Positions 7,841-17,900 of a DNA stretch of 51,999 nt are shown here, in pieces. The position numbers and the translations under genes are program-made. The stretch's first letter is position 1. Each line of letters begins with the position of its first letter. Source of the stretch: Bacteroidales bacterium (GTDB taxonomy: Bacteria > Bacteroidota > Bacteroidia > Bacteroidales > P3); contig JAFXXI010000012.1 of NCBI GenBank assembly GCA_017542345.1, positions 1 through 51,999 on the forward strand. Direction: 5' to 3'. Below the pieces are notes generated by a model. It had not been told where the DNA came from. It did no database searches and saw only the letters and a program-made list of their open reading frames with translations.

Positions 7841-7885
7841 GGAGTTTAAGGAGTTCAAGAAGTTTAGGGAGTTCAAGTAGATAAA
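7841..7885. repeat. Tandem nonamer repeat, consensus GGAGTTYAA
   Basis: Five consecutive 9-base units fill the gap exactly: ggagtttaa, ggagttcaa, gaagtttag, ggagttcaa, gtagataaa. They end where the stop codon of the TsaC-type gene begins. Related AGTTAAG-rich tracts occur at 4000-4022, 35752-35775 and, on the other strand, 36181-36213. Confidence 0.85.
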
Positions 7886-8506
7886 TTATAATTCGACGAT
7901 TCCCTTGCCCTGGCGCACCACTTCGATGCCGTCGCTACAGTCGATGACGGTAGAGGGTTCGGCGTCGGCGATGCCGCCGTCGACCACCAGGGCCACCTTC
8001 GAGCCAAAACGGTCGTGGATGAGGTCGGGGTCGGTGTAGTTCTCCACCTCGCCGTCTTCTTCGCCGATGGGACGTACTGACGTGGCTATCAGCGGCATGC
8101 CCAGCTCCTCGATCACCGCGCGCACAATCCCGTTGTCGGGCACGCGGATGCCGATAGTCTTGTTGCTGTTCTGATAGTTGCGCGGCACATTGCCCGATGC
8201 CTCCATGATGAACGTGTAGGGGCCTGGCAGACAGCGCTTCAGTAGCGCGAAGGTCTCGCGGTCGATGGCGCGGTAGTACTCCGACGCCTGGCTCAAGCTG
8301 GCGCAGAGCATCGAATACTTGGCTTGTTTGATTTTGAACCCTTTGAGCCGCGCGATGGTCTCGACGGCGGCCTTGTGCTCCATGCTGCACGCGAAGGCGT
8401 AGAGGGTGTCGGTGGGCAGAATGACCACCTCGCCGTCGCGTAGTGCGTCAGCTATGCGCCTCACATCCCGTGGGTTAGGGTTGTCGTTGTAGAGCTTTGC
8501 TATCAT
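7886..8506 (-). CDS. TsaC/Sua5/YciO family L-threonylcarbamoyladenylate synthase-like protein
   Basis: 206 residues from the ATG at 8506; a TTG at 8515 would add three residues. TsaC/Sua5 makes threonylcarbamoyl-AMP from threonine, bicarbonate and ATP for the t6A modification of ANN-decoding tRNAs. Visible family features: GEVVILPTDTLYAFACS (residues about 25-41), the KGF segment with IKQAKYSMLCASLSQ, LPGPYTFIMEAS, KTIGIRVPDN, and LIATSVRPIGEEDGEV. The protein lacks the C-terminal Sua5 domain, so it is of TsaC or YciO length. In this region MCAS replaces the PL(I/V)VH often seen in TsaC, so a YciO-type paralogue is possible. First gene of a minus operon with the holin-like gene and panC. Confidence 0.9.
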   Translation of the reverse strand: MIAKLYNDNPNPRDVRRIADALRDGEVVILPTDTLYAFACSMEHKAAVETIARLKGFKIKQAKYSMLCASLSQASEYYRAIDRETFALLKRCLPGPYTFIMEASGNVPRNYQNSNKTIGIRVPDNGIVRAVIEELGMPLIATSVRPIGEEDGEVENYTDPDLIHDRFGSKVALVVDGGIADAEPSTVIDCSDGIEVVRQGKGIVEL

Positions 8507-8529
8507 CTTTCGCAATCGGTTTCGGCCTG

Positions 8530-8537
8530 CAAAAGTA
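8530..8537 (-). promoter_or_regulatory. Possible Bacteroidetes -7 element for the tsaC-like/panC operon
   Basis: On the minus strand TACTTTTG fits the TAnnTTTG -7 consensus and lies about 24 bases upstream of the ATG at 8506. No clear TTG -33 element is seen at 19-20 bases further upstream, so support is partial. Confidence 0.4.
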
Positions 8538-8735
8538 CGAAAAAATTCGGATATGCCGTTTTAATTTCTCTGACCCTCTCTATACTCTAAGAAGATGATA
8601 GGGAGAAGGTGCTGTGAATGTGTGTGTTGTGCGGAGCTGTTTTTGGACTTTCGCTGGCAGGCTATGAAAAAAGAGCGAAAGGGACAATAAAGCAGTGCGG
8701 AAAGCGTTATATAAAAATATAATTGATAAAAAAAG
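8538..8735. other. Intergenic region between divergent operons
   Basis: No convincing open frame or RNA gene. A short inverted repeat, CTTTCGCT (8648-8655) with AGCGAAAG (8674-8681), encloses an 18-base loop; no T-tract follows, so it is not an obvious terminator. The 40 bases before the M64 gene are very AT-rich, consistent with a promoter, but no good TAnnTTTG match is present. Confidence 0.5.
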
Positions 8736-9971
8736 ATGAGAACTAAAACGATAATACTACTGGCAATGCTGCTGACGGCGGCCGTGGGTGCCGACGCACA
8801 GCATGTCAGGTTCGGACGCTACTTCACGGGCGGCACATTGCGCATCGACTGTGTGCGTGAGGGCAATGCCGAGGGCGACACGGTGTGGGTGAGCCGCTGG
8901 GTGGACCGCAACGCCGACTGGCATGGGCCGCGCAAGGTGCTGCTGGACCCCTTCGACAACGGCGACTACCGGGTGGTGGTGCGCGATGCACGGAGCGGGC
9001 TCGACCTCTTCAGCCGCTGCTACAGCAACCTTTTCCGTGAATACAAGGACACTCCCCGCGGCAAGAAGACCAAAGCGCGTTTCGAGGAGACGCTGCTAGT
9101 GCCTATGCCCAAGCGCAAGGTGCAGATTGCTTTGCAGAAACGCGATGCCTCGCAGCAGTTCTTCGATGCCACGGTGGTGACGTTCGACCCCGCGCGGCAG
9201 CACCTCGATACAGTGTGGCGCGAGGGCGACCGGCGTGACCTCGAAGTGCATGGTGATCCCTCGAAGCGGGTGGACGTGGTCATCGTGGCGCAGGGCTACG
9301 GTGACGAGAGTCCGCAGAAACTCGCCATCGATTACTATCGCATGAAGGAAATCCTCTTCCGCCAGGAGCCCTTCGCCAGCCACCGGCAGGACTTCAACGT
9401 CTATGGCGTGTGCGGCGACGTGGAGGCCAACTACAACACCTTCGGCATCGATCGCTACCTGATGACCTTCAACGTGCACCGGCTGCACGACCTGCTGGGT
9501 ACCACGCCCTGCGACTTCATTATCATCATGGTCAACGACGAGACCTATGGCGGCGGCGCCACCTACAACTTCTATGCTGTCAGTTCGCTGCACAAGATGG
9601 CCGAGTATGTGCTTCCGCACGAGTTCGGCCACCACTTCGGCGGCTTGGCCGATGAGTATGTGGATGAAGACCTGAGCTATGCCAATCTGCACCGCACGGA
9701 CTACGAGCCACTGGAGCCCAATATTACCAACCTCAAAGACTTTGGACGCAAGTGGAAGGCCATGCTGCCCGAAGGTACACGGGTGCCGACGCCGGACAAT
9801 AACGACGTGCCTAAGTCGGAGTGCGGCCCGCTGGGAGTTTACGAGGGTGCGGGCTACAGTGCCAAGGGCGTCTATCGCCCGACGATGCATTGCATGATGC
9901 GCGACTATGCGCCCTACTGTCCGGTGTGTCTGCAACGGTTGGAAGAAGTGTTCAGTGTGTATACCAAGTAG
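8736..9971 (+). CDS. Secreted M64 family metallopeptidase (IgA peptidase M64)
   Basis: 411 residues with signal peptide MRTKTIILLAMLLTAAVGADAQ. An N-terminal beta domain of about 140 residues precedes the catalytic domain, which opens with VDVVIVAQGYGDES. The zinc site HEFGHHFGGLADEYVDED has H295, E296 and H299, with a downstream acidic ligand as in M64. The C-terminal part is Cys-rich (CMMRDYAPYCPVCLQRLE), as in other M64 proteins. The name derives from an immunoglobulin A-cleaving member, but most members have unknown substrates. The neighbour downstream (29-bp gap) is a secreted lipoprotein, so both act in the envelope. No T9SS sorting domain is seen at its C-terminus. Confidence 0.92.
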   Translation: MRTKTIILLAMLLTAAVGADAQHVRFGRYFTGGTLRIDCVREGNAEGDTVWVSRWVDRNADWHGPRKVLLDPFDNGDYRVVVRDARSGLDLFSRCYSNLFREYKDTPRGKKTKARFEETLLVPMPKRKVQIALQKRDASQQFFDATVVTFDPARQHLDTVWREGDRRDLEVHGDPSKRVDVVIVAQGYGDESPQKLAIDYYRMKEILFRQEPFASHRQDFNVYGVCGDVEANYNTFGIDRYLMTFNVHRLHDLLGTTPCDFIIIMVNDETYGGGATYNFYAVSSLHKMAEYVLPHEFGHHFGGLADEYVDEDLSYANLHRTDYEPLEPNITNLKDFGRKWKAMLPEGTRVPTPDNNDVPKSECGPLGVYEGAGYSAKGVYRPTMHCMMRDYAPYCPVCLQRLEEVFSVYTK

Positions 9972-9999
9972 TTTGCTGGTGAAAGGAATTGAAAGCGTC

Positions 10000-11328
10000 A
10001 TGATGAGAGGACTGCGGGTCATAGTGCTGTTTGCCATGCTGCTGCCGATAGGCATTGTGTCGTGCACGCGCGACAACTATGCCGACGAGCGGTCGGTGCG
10101 GCTGGAGTTCTCTGACGATGTGGTCTGCTTCGACACGGTCTTCGCTACCCTCGGCACCGCCACACGGCAGGTGCGGGTGTACAACCGCACGGCCACCGAC
10201 ATCGAACTCTCGACGGTGACACTCAAGCACGGACGCCAAAGCCGTTTCCGCCTCAATGTGGATGGCGACACATCGCTGGTGGCGCGCCGTGTGGAGTTGC
10301 AGGCCGGCGACAGCCTCTTCATCTTCATCCAGGCCAACATCGATCCCAACAACGAGTCGGAGCCGTTCCTGCGCACCGACTCCATCCTGTTTGGCAACGG
10401 GCAGGTGTTGAAGCTGGAAGCCTATGGGCGTAATGCCGTCTATCACCGCCTGAAGCCCACCGACACCACATGGTTTGTGCCCATCGACTGCGCTGCGTGG
10501 CGCCACGATCGTCCGCATGTGTTTCTCGACCCCGCTGCGGTGCTCGACGGCAACACGCTGACGTTGCTGCCGGGCGACCAACTCTACTTCGCCGACAGGG
10601 AACGCACGCTTCCGGGAGGTGGGAAGATGAACACCATGCTTATCATCGACAGCAACGCCACGCTGGTGGCGCAGGGCAGTGCCGCACAGCCGGTGCTCTT
10701 TACCTCATTGCGGCACGAGCCATGGTATGACTCGCTGCCCGGCCAGTGGCAGACGGTGTGGTTCTACAACTATAGCACAGGCAATGTGATGGACTACTGC
10801 GTGGTGGAGAACGGCGAGGGCGGCATCCGCTGTTACCCGGGCTCACAACTGACGGTGAGCAACACGGTGGTACGAAGCATGAGCGACGCCGGCATCATTG
10901 GTCAGCACGCCACTATTGAGGGTGGCAACCTGCTGGTGTACGACTGCTTCTGCGCCATGACGCTCATCGCGGGTGGCAACTACAGCTTCAACCGCTGCAC
11001 CTTTGCCGACTACTGGAACTATATTGGCCAGACACGTGACACGGCGGCGGTCATTGTGTCCAACTACTACCCCGTCGATGGGGTGGGCTATGTGGCTGGC
11101 GACCTGGAACGGGCTGACTTTACCGACTGCATCGTCTACGGCACCTGGTCGCGCGGTGAGATGGCGAAGAACCCCATGGACGGCTTCACCTTCAATTGTA
11201 ACGTGGTGCACAGTATTGTGCGCGGCGGCGACTGGGATGAGGACCCGCAGTTTGTGGACCCCGCGAGGAACAACTACCGCCTGAAGAGCGGCTCCCCCGC
11301 GGCAGGGATAGGATATCAGTTTAATTAG
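10000..11328 (+). CDS. Lipoprotein with right-handed parallel beta-helix
   Basis: 442 residues. I start at the ATG at 10000 (MMRGLRVIVLFAMLLPIGIVSC), since the frame open from 9907 overlaps the M64 gene and would bury the signal. The lipobox is GIVSC, with mature Cys at about residue 22. Residues 30-150 form an Ig-like/ASPM-type beta domain (CFDTVFATLGTATRQVRVYNRTATDIELSTVTLK). From about 190 the repetitive pattern NTMLIIDSNATLVAQGSAAQP, MDYCVVENGEGGIRCYPGSQLTVSNTVVRSMSDAGIIGQ is that of a right-handed beta-helix. It ends in DPARNNYRLKSGSPAAGIGYQFN, a phrase common in secreted beta-helix proteins of Bacteroidetes. Ligand unknown. Stop is 13 bp before ruvA. Confidence 0.85.
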   Translation: MMRGLRVIVLFAMLLPIGIVSCTRDNYADERSVRLEFSDDVVCFDTVFATLGTATRQVRVYNRTATDIELSTVTLKHGRQSRFRLNVDGDTSLVARRVELQAGDSLFIFIQANIDPNNESEPFLRTDSILFGNGQVLKLEAYGRNAVYHRLKPTDTTWFVPIDCAAWRHDRPHVFLDPAAVLDGNTLTLLPGDQLYFADRERTLPGGGKMNTMLIIDSNATLVAQGSAAQPVLFTSLRHEPWYDSLPGQWQTVWFYNYSTGNVMDYCVVENGEGGIRCYPGSQLTVSNTVVRSMSDAGIIGQHATIEGGNLLVYDCFCAMTLIAGGNYSFNRCTFADYWNYIGQTRDTAAVIVSNYYPVDGVGYVAGDLERADFTDCIVYGTWSRGEMAKNPMDGFTFNCNVVHSIVRGGDWDEDPQFVDPARNNYRLKSGSPAAGIGYQFN

Positions 11329-11341
11329 AAAATTAGGAGTT

Positions 11342-11941
11342 ATGTACGAGTATATCAAAGGCCAGTTGGCGAGTTTGGAACCTACGCAGGCGGTGATTGA
11401 CTGCGGCGGCGTGGGATACCTTCTGGAGATTACGTTGAACACATACGAGGCGCTGCGCAAGGCTGATGCCGCGCAGGTGAAGCTCTATGCCCATCATGTG
11501 GTGCGCGAAGACGCGCAGCAGCTTTTCGGCTTTGCCGACATGGCCGAGCGTGAGATGTTCCGCCTGTTGGTGGGTGTCAACGGCGTGGGCAACCAGACGG
11601 CGCGGGTCATGCTGTCGTCGCTGACAGTGGATGAACTGCGCAACGCCATACATACACAGGACGTCAAGAAGGTACAGCGGGTCAAAGGTATCGGCGCCAA
11701 GACGGCACAGCGCATCGTGCTGGAGTTGGCCGACAAGATGGGCGTGGCGAGTGGCCAACAGTTGGCAATCGGTGGCCAGCAGGTGAATCAGGCGCGTGAC
11801 GAAGCTATGACGGCGCTGACGATGCTCGGCTTTGCCAAACCTGCTGTGGAGAAACTTGTTATGTCGCAAGACTGGCACAACTCTGACGGTACTCCGATGA
11901 CCGTCGAGGAAATCATCAAAGAAGGCCTGAAGAGACTTTGA
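11342..11941 (+). CDS. ruvA: Holliday junction branch migration complex subunit RuvA
   Basis: 199 residues, normal RuvA length. The N-terminal OB-fold is seen in MYEYIKGQLASLEPTQAVIDCGGVGYLLEIT, the double helix-hairpin-helix region in NGVGNQTARVMLSSL and VKGIGAKTAQRIVLELADKMG, and the C-terminal RuvB-contacting three-helix domain in DEAMTALTMLGFAKPAVEKLV. RuvA tetramers bind four-way junctions and load the RuvB motor. The stop TGA overlaps the TTG start of sprA. RuvB is not in this window. The ruvA-sprA adjacency is common in Bacteroidetes. Confidence 0.97.
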   Translation: MYEYIKGQLASLEPTQAVIDCGGVGYLLEITLNTYEALRKADAAQVKLYAHHVVREDAQQLFGFADMAEREMFRLLVGVNGVGNQTARVMLSSLTVDELRNAIHTQDVKKVQRVKGIGAKTAQRIVLELADKMGVASGQQLAIGGQQVNQARDEAMTALTMLGFAKPAVEKLVMSQDWHNSDGTPMTVEEIIKEGLKRL

Positions 11942-14900
11942 AGGCAAGGTACATACTGACGATAGCGATAATGTTGCTGGTCTGTGCTGTGGCGCGGACT
12001 CAGGGCGACAGCGTGCAGTTTACCCCGATGGGGAGTGGCTACACGCCGGCGGGCCTTACCACCACCGTCGAGTATGATGCCGCCACGGGCAGTTATGTGC
12101 GCGTGACTAAGTCGGGCGACATGGTGCTGGGACGTGAATACATGTCGTTCGAGGAGTACCAGAACTGGCAGATGGACCAGCTGATGAACAAGTACTGGAA
12201 CGACAAGAAAGACGGCACTGCAATAGACAACGCGGGTGGCGGATTGCTGGACAAGATTCCGGGTTTCAGCCAAATCACGGAAAAGCTGGACATGCTCAAC
12301 AAGCTGCCTGAAATCAAGATTGAGCCCAGTGGCAGTGCGGAGTTGACATTCCAACTGGTGAACAACTACCGCAACGACCCACAACGCGACGCCAGCCAGC
12401 GCAGCATCACCACGTTCGATTTCGACGAGAACATACAGATTAACCTGCACGCTAAGATTGGTGACCTCATAGAGTTTGACATTAACGAGAACACCAAGGC
12501 GACCTTCGACTTTGAGAACAAGATTAAGCTCAAATACGAAGGCAAGGAGGACGACATAATTCAGTTGTTGGAGGCGGCGGATATCTCGTTCCCTCTCAAC
12601 ACCACCCTGATACAGGGCAGCCAGCAGTTGTTTGGTTTTCATAGCAAGTTGAAGTTCGGCAAGCTGACGGTGGATGCCGTGTTGAGCCAGAAGGAGACCT
12701 CGACGGAGAACCTGCAGGTGAAGGGTGGTGCCAGCAGCCATGAGTTTGAAATCAGGGCCGACGAGTATGAAGAGAACCGGCACTACTTCATTGCACAGTA
12801 CTTCTACGACAACTACAACCGCGCTATGTCGACGTTGCCGGTGGTCAACTCGAACATCAAGATTATCCGCATCGAGGTGTGGCGCACCAATGTAGGTGCT
12901 GCGGTGACGCAGAACCGAAATATACTGGCCTTGACCGACCTGGGCGAACATACTCCCTCGAACAGCCGCATCAGTGGAACGGGACCTGTACTGCCGTCAA
13001 ACGAGAGTAACGACCTGCTGCAGTTGATGAATCCGGCGGCGGTGCGCAGCGTCAACTCGGTGACGAGCTACATGCAGGGGCTTGGGATGACCAGTGGCGA
13101 GGACTATGAGAAAGTGGAGAGCGCAAGGTTGCTCAACACCAACGAGTACACTTTCAATAGCCAGCTGGGTTTCATCACCCTCAACCAACCATTGAGCAAC
13201 GACCAGGTACTGGCGGTGGCATTCCAGTACCAGGTGATTGGCGACACCAACGTGTATCAGGTGGGCGAACTGACCACCGACGGTGTGAATGAACCCAACA
13301 CCCTTGTGGTGAAGTTGCTAAAGAGCACGGCGGTCAACACCCACGGGCCGCTGTGGAAGCTGATGATGAAGAATGTGTACTTCCTTAAGAGCAGCCAGTT
13401 GAGTAAAGAAGGATTCCGGCTGAATATCTTGTATGAGGACCCCGAAGGCGGCGTGGGCATCGGCTTTTTCACCGATGGACCGCAGCAGGGGAAGCCACTG
13501 ATAGAAGTGTTTGGAATGGACCGCATGGACGCCTCGCAAACTTACTATTACTCAGACGGAGTATTCGACTGGTTTGACTCGGCGGCCTTCAAGGGTGGTC
13601 TTATCCAAGCCTCGACAGGACGCATATTCTTTCCGTATGTGGAACCATTCGGACGCGACTTGCGACAGATACTGGGCGACGACGCCTTCGCCAACCAGTA
13701 CTGCTTCGACTCACTCTACACCATGACACAGACCCTCGCGCGGCAGTATGCTGACCGCAACAAGTTCTACTTGGAGGGATATTATACCTCGAGTGTCAGT
13801 GGCGAAATCTCGCTGGGCTACAGCGTCACGCCTGGATCGGTAACGGTTACGGCGGGCGGTATGCCGCTGATAGAGAATGTGGACTATACGGTGGATTACA
13901 CCATGGGTACGGTGCGCATCATCAACGAAAGCATACTCTCGTCAAATACGCCTATCAGCGTCAGCAGTGAGAACAACAGCTTCAGTATGACCACCAAGCG
14001 GATGCTGGGTCTGCACCTGAACTATGAATTTCAGCCGAATTTTAACTTGGGTGCCACGGTGATGAACCTGCGGGAAAAACCAATGACGCAGAAAAACAAC
14101 TTTGGTGACGAACCAACGAGCAACACTATTTGGGGACTGGATTTGTCGTATCAGCATGAGGTGCCGTTCATCACCAAGCTGGTCGATTTGCTGCCGGGCA
14201 TCGACACCAAGGCTCCGTCGAACCTGAGCCTAACGGCTGAATTTGCCCATTTCATTCCTGGAATGAGCAATACAGGCAGCGCTGAAGGTCAAGTGTCGTA
14301 TGTGGACGACTTTGAGGGTGCGGAGAGCAGTATAGACCTCAAGGGAGTGACGTCATGGTTCCTGGCCAGTACGCCGCAGGACTATGCCACGGCGCTTCCG
14401 ATGTTCCCGGAGACAGCGCCTGCTTCGGGCTTGGCTTATGGCTTCAACAGGGCCCGTCTGGCATGGTACCGCATCAGTAACGACTTCTACAATACGGGCA
14501 ACCGGCCTGCTAATATCACGCAGGATGACCTTTCACGGCCCTATGCACGCCGCATCTATGAGCAGGAGGTGTTCCCCAACAAGGACTTGGCGTCGGGACA
14601 GCCGACCAACATCTATGAGTTGAATCTGGCCTACTACCCAGAGGAACGAGGCCCATACAACTATGATGTGGCGCCGTCGGCCTACAGTGCTGGCCTTGAT
14701 GCCGAGGGCCGGTTGCGCAACCCAGCCTCGCGTTGGGGCGGCATCATGCGCAAATTGGACTACACCGACTTTGAGACACAGAATATCGAGACCATCGAGT
14801 TCTGGCTGATGGATCCCTTCATCGAGAATCCTAACCACACGGGCGGCAAGCTGTATATCAATCTGGGCGATATCAGCGAAGATATACTGCGTGACGGAAG

Positions 14901-17900
14901 GAAGGGATTTGAGAACGGCCTGCCCACTTCGGCCACGGTGGTCAATGTGGATACTACTATCTGGGGCCGTGTGCCGACGACGCAGCCCATTGTCAACGCC
15001 TTCGACAACGACGAGGGAGCGCGCATGTATCAGGACGTGGGTTATGACGGCATCGGGTCGACCCATGGATTGGAGGATGAGCAGAGTTTCTTCGCCAGCT
15101 ACCTGGAGGATATCGCCACGCGTTTCGGGACGGGCTCGACGGCCTACCAGCAGGCCTTGGAGGACCCGTCGGGCGACGACTTCCGCTATTACCGTTCGAC
15201 CTACTATGACGAAAACGACGTGAAGATCAACGACCGCTACAAGCGGTTCAACAATCCGGAGGGTAACTCGCCGGTGGACAGCGACAGCGACGAAGACTAT
15301 ATGACCAGCGCGTCAGCCTATCCTAATGTAGAGGACATCAATAAGGATAACACTCTCAGCGAAGCAGAGAACTATTACCAGTATGTGGTAGACCTGACTC
15401 CTTCACGGATGGTAATTGGAGAGAACCATATTGTGGATATCCAAGAGGCGCAGAACGTACAGCTTGCCAACGGTGAGACCACAACCTGCAAGTGGTATCA
15501 GTTCCGCATCCCCATTCGTCAGCCTGACCAGAAAGTGGGCAATATCAACGGCTACCAGTCCATACGTTTCATGCGTATGTTCCTCAACCAGTTTGAAGAG
15601 CCTATCATCCTGCGATTTGCGACTCTCGATTTGGTCTATTCCACCTGGCGCAAATACAGTGAGGAGTTGCTGCAGCCTGGCGACTATCCTACTGGCGCTG
15701 GTGCGGAGACTTCGTTCGGCATATCGACTGTCAATATTGAGGAGAACGGCTCGCGCCAGCCGGTGCCGTATGTGCTGCCTCCGGGTATCAAGCGTGAGGA
15801 ATGGTATTCGACCAGCAGCAGCTACACCCAGCTCAACGAGCAGTCTATAGCGCTTGATGTCGACGGCCTCTCCAGCGGCGATGCGCGCGCCATCTACCGT
15901 TCCACCAGTTATGACCTTCGCTACTACGGGCATCTCAAGATGTTTGTCCATGCCGAGCAGAAGTACGTCACTGACAACCTGGGTGACGGCGACCTCTCGC
16001 TCTTTGTCCGTCTGGGCTCTGACTACACAGGAAATTACTACGAGTACGAGATGCCGTTGCAGTTTACCCCATGGTATGTCTCCGCTGACGACCCCTACGC
16101 CATCTGGCCCATTGCCAACAATGTCGACGTAGACATTCAGAAGATGACCGAGGTGAAGACCAACCGCAATATCAAGATACGCTCCGGTGATGGTGCCTAT
16201 TCCCCGTCGTTGCTCTACTCCGAAGTCGTCGGGGGCATGAAGTACACGGTGCTGGGCAATCCCAATCTGGGAAAGATAAAAGTCATTATGATAGGCATAC
16301 GCAATCCCAAGAAGGAGACGCTCACCGACGGTAACAACATGCTTCCCAAGTCGGCCATTGTCTGGATTAACGAGTTGCGCCTGTCGGACTATATCAACAA
16401 AGGCGGCTGGGCGGCTATGGCGCTGGCGCGAACCAATTTGGCTGACCTTGGCAACCTTTCGCTCTACGGCTCCTATACCACTGCCAACTTCGGCAATCTG
16501 GAAGACCCGCTCATCAAGGAGGAACTGGTCAACACCTTCACCTTCCAGACAACCCTCGACATGGAACTGGGCAAATTCCTGCCCGAGACGTGGGGAATGC
16601 ACATTCCACTCTACCTCGACCACAGTCGCGTCATTGGCAGTCCCGAGTATAATCCGCTTAATCCCGACGTGCTACTTTACGACGACCTCGCCACCTATGC
16701 CACCGCCGCAGAGCGTGATAGTGTGCGCGAGATGACCCAACTTCACAAGTCGGCGACCAATCTGACCCTCACCAATGTTCGCAAAGACCGCGTGGGCAAA
16801 GGGGCGCTCAAGCAACACTTCTTTGATGTTGAGAACTTCTCACTGTCCTATGCCTACAGTCGTGAGCGTACTTCTGACGACGAGATAGAACACTACAACA
16901 AAGACCAGCACCGCGGCGGACTCACATACAGTTACGCCCTCCAGCCCAAAGAGGTGAAGCCTTTTGACAAGGTCAAGCTGTTCAAGGGCAAGAGCTGGAA
17001 GATTATCAAAGACTTCAACTTCTACTATCTTCCCAAGAACCTGTCTTTCTCCACCGAAATCTACCGCGACTTCGAGGAGACGCTGTTGCGCAATAAGAGC
17101 GCCGCCCGCGTCATCATCAAGCCGACAGTCTTCAAGCAGTTCACCTGGCAGCGCACCTACGGCCTCAACTACGATCTCTCCAAGGCCTTCCGCATCCAGT
17201 ATTCCGCCAATGCCAACGCCCGTGTCGACGAGCCGATAGGACGCATCGAGACCGCCTCGGCCACCGACTCCATCTGGCGCTCCATCGCCAACGGCGGTAC
17301 TATGCAGAACTTCCAGCAGACGCTATCAGTCAACTATGAGTTGCCTATCAACAAACTGCCTTATCTTGACTTCCTGCGTGTGCCGCTAAGTTACCGCACA
17401 TCCTACAACTTCCAGGGAACCACCGAAGCCCTTGCCTCGCAGGGCTCCGTGTTGCAGAACACCACCACCTTCCAGGCTTCGGCTGCCGCCAATTTCAACA
17501 CGCTGTACAACAAGATACCACTCCTGAAGAAAGCCAACCAGGCCAAACAGCCGCAGCGGAACAACCGCAACCCGCGCAAACCGGCAAAGACGCAGAAAGC
17601 GCTCTCCGCACAGGACTCCATCGCCGCTGCCGACAGCCTGCGACATGCCAAGTTCATGGAGGCCCTGAAGGAGGTAGGTTATTTTGCGCTGCGGTTCGTC
17701 AGCGGGGTCAAGAACGTCAACATCCAGTACAACATCAACGACGGCTCCCGTCTGCCAGGCTATATGGGCAGTCCCGTCGTGGTCGGCCTTGATCCCAACA
17801 ATTTCTGGACTCCAGGACCTGCCTATGTGCTGGGCTACAAGCAGGATGTAGTCAACGACCTGTTGCGCTACGACCTCCTCAGTCGCGACAGCCTCTTCAA

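Noticed and set aside
9096-10076. 326-codon minus frame opposite the M64 gene
   Set aside because: Shadow of the M64 frame; His/Val-rich translation without recognisable motifs, while the plus-strand protein has signal peptide and zinc site.
15403-16623. 406-codon minus frame opposite sprA
   Set aside because: Antisense shadow; the sprA frame is intact and contains family-conserved phrases across the same bases.
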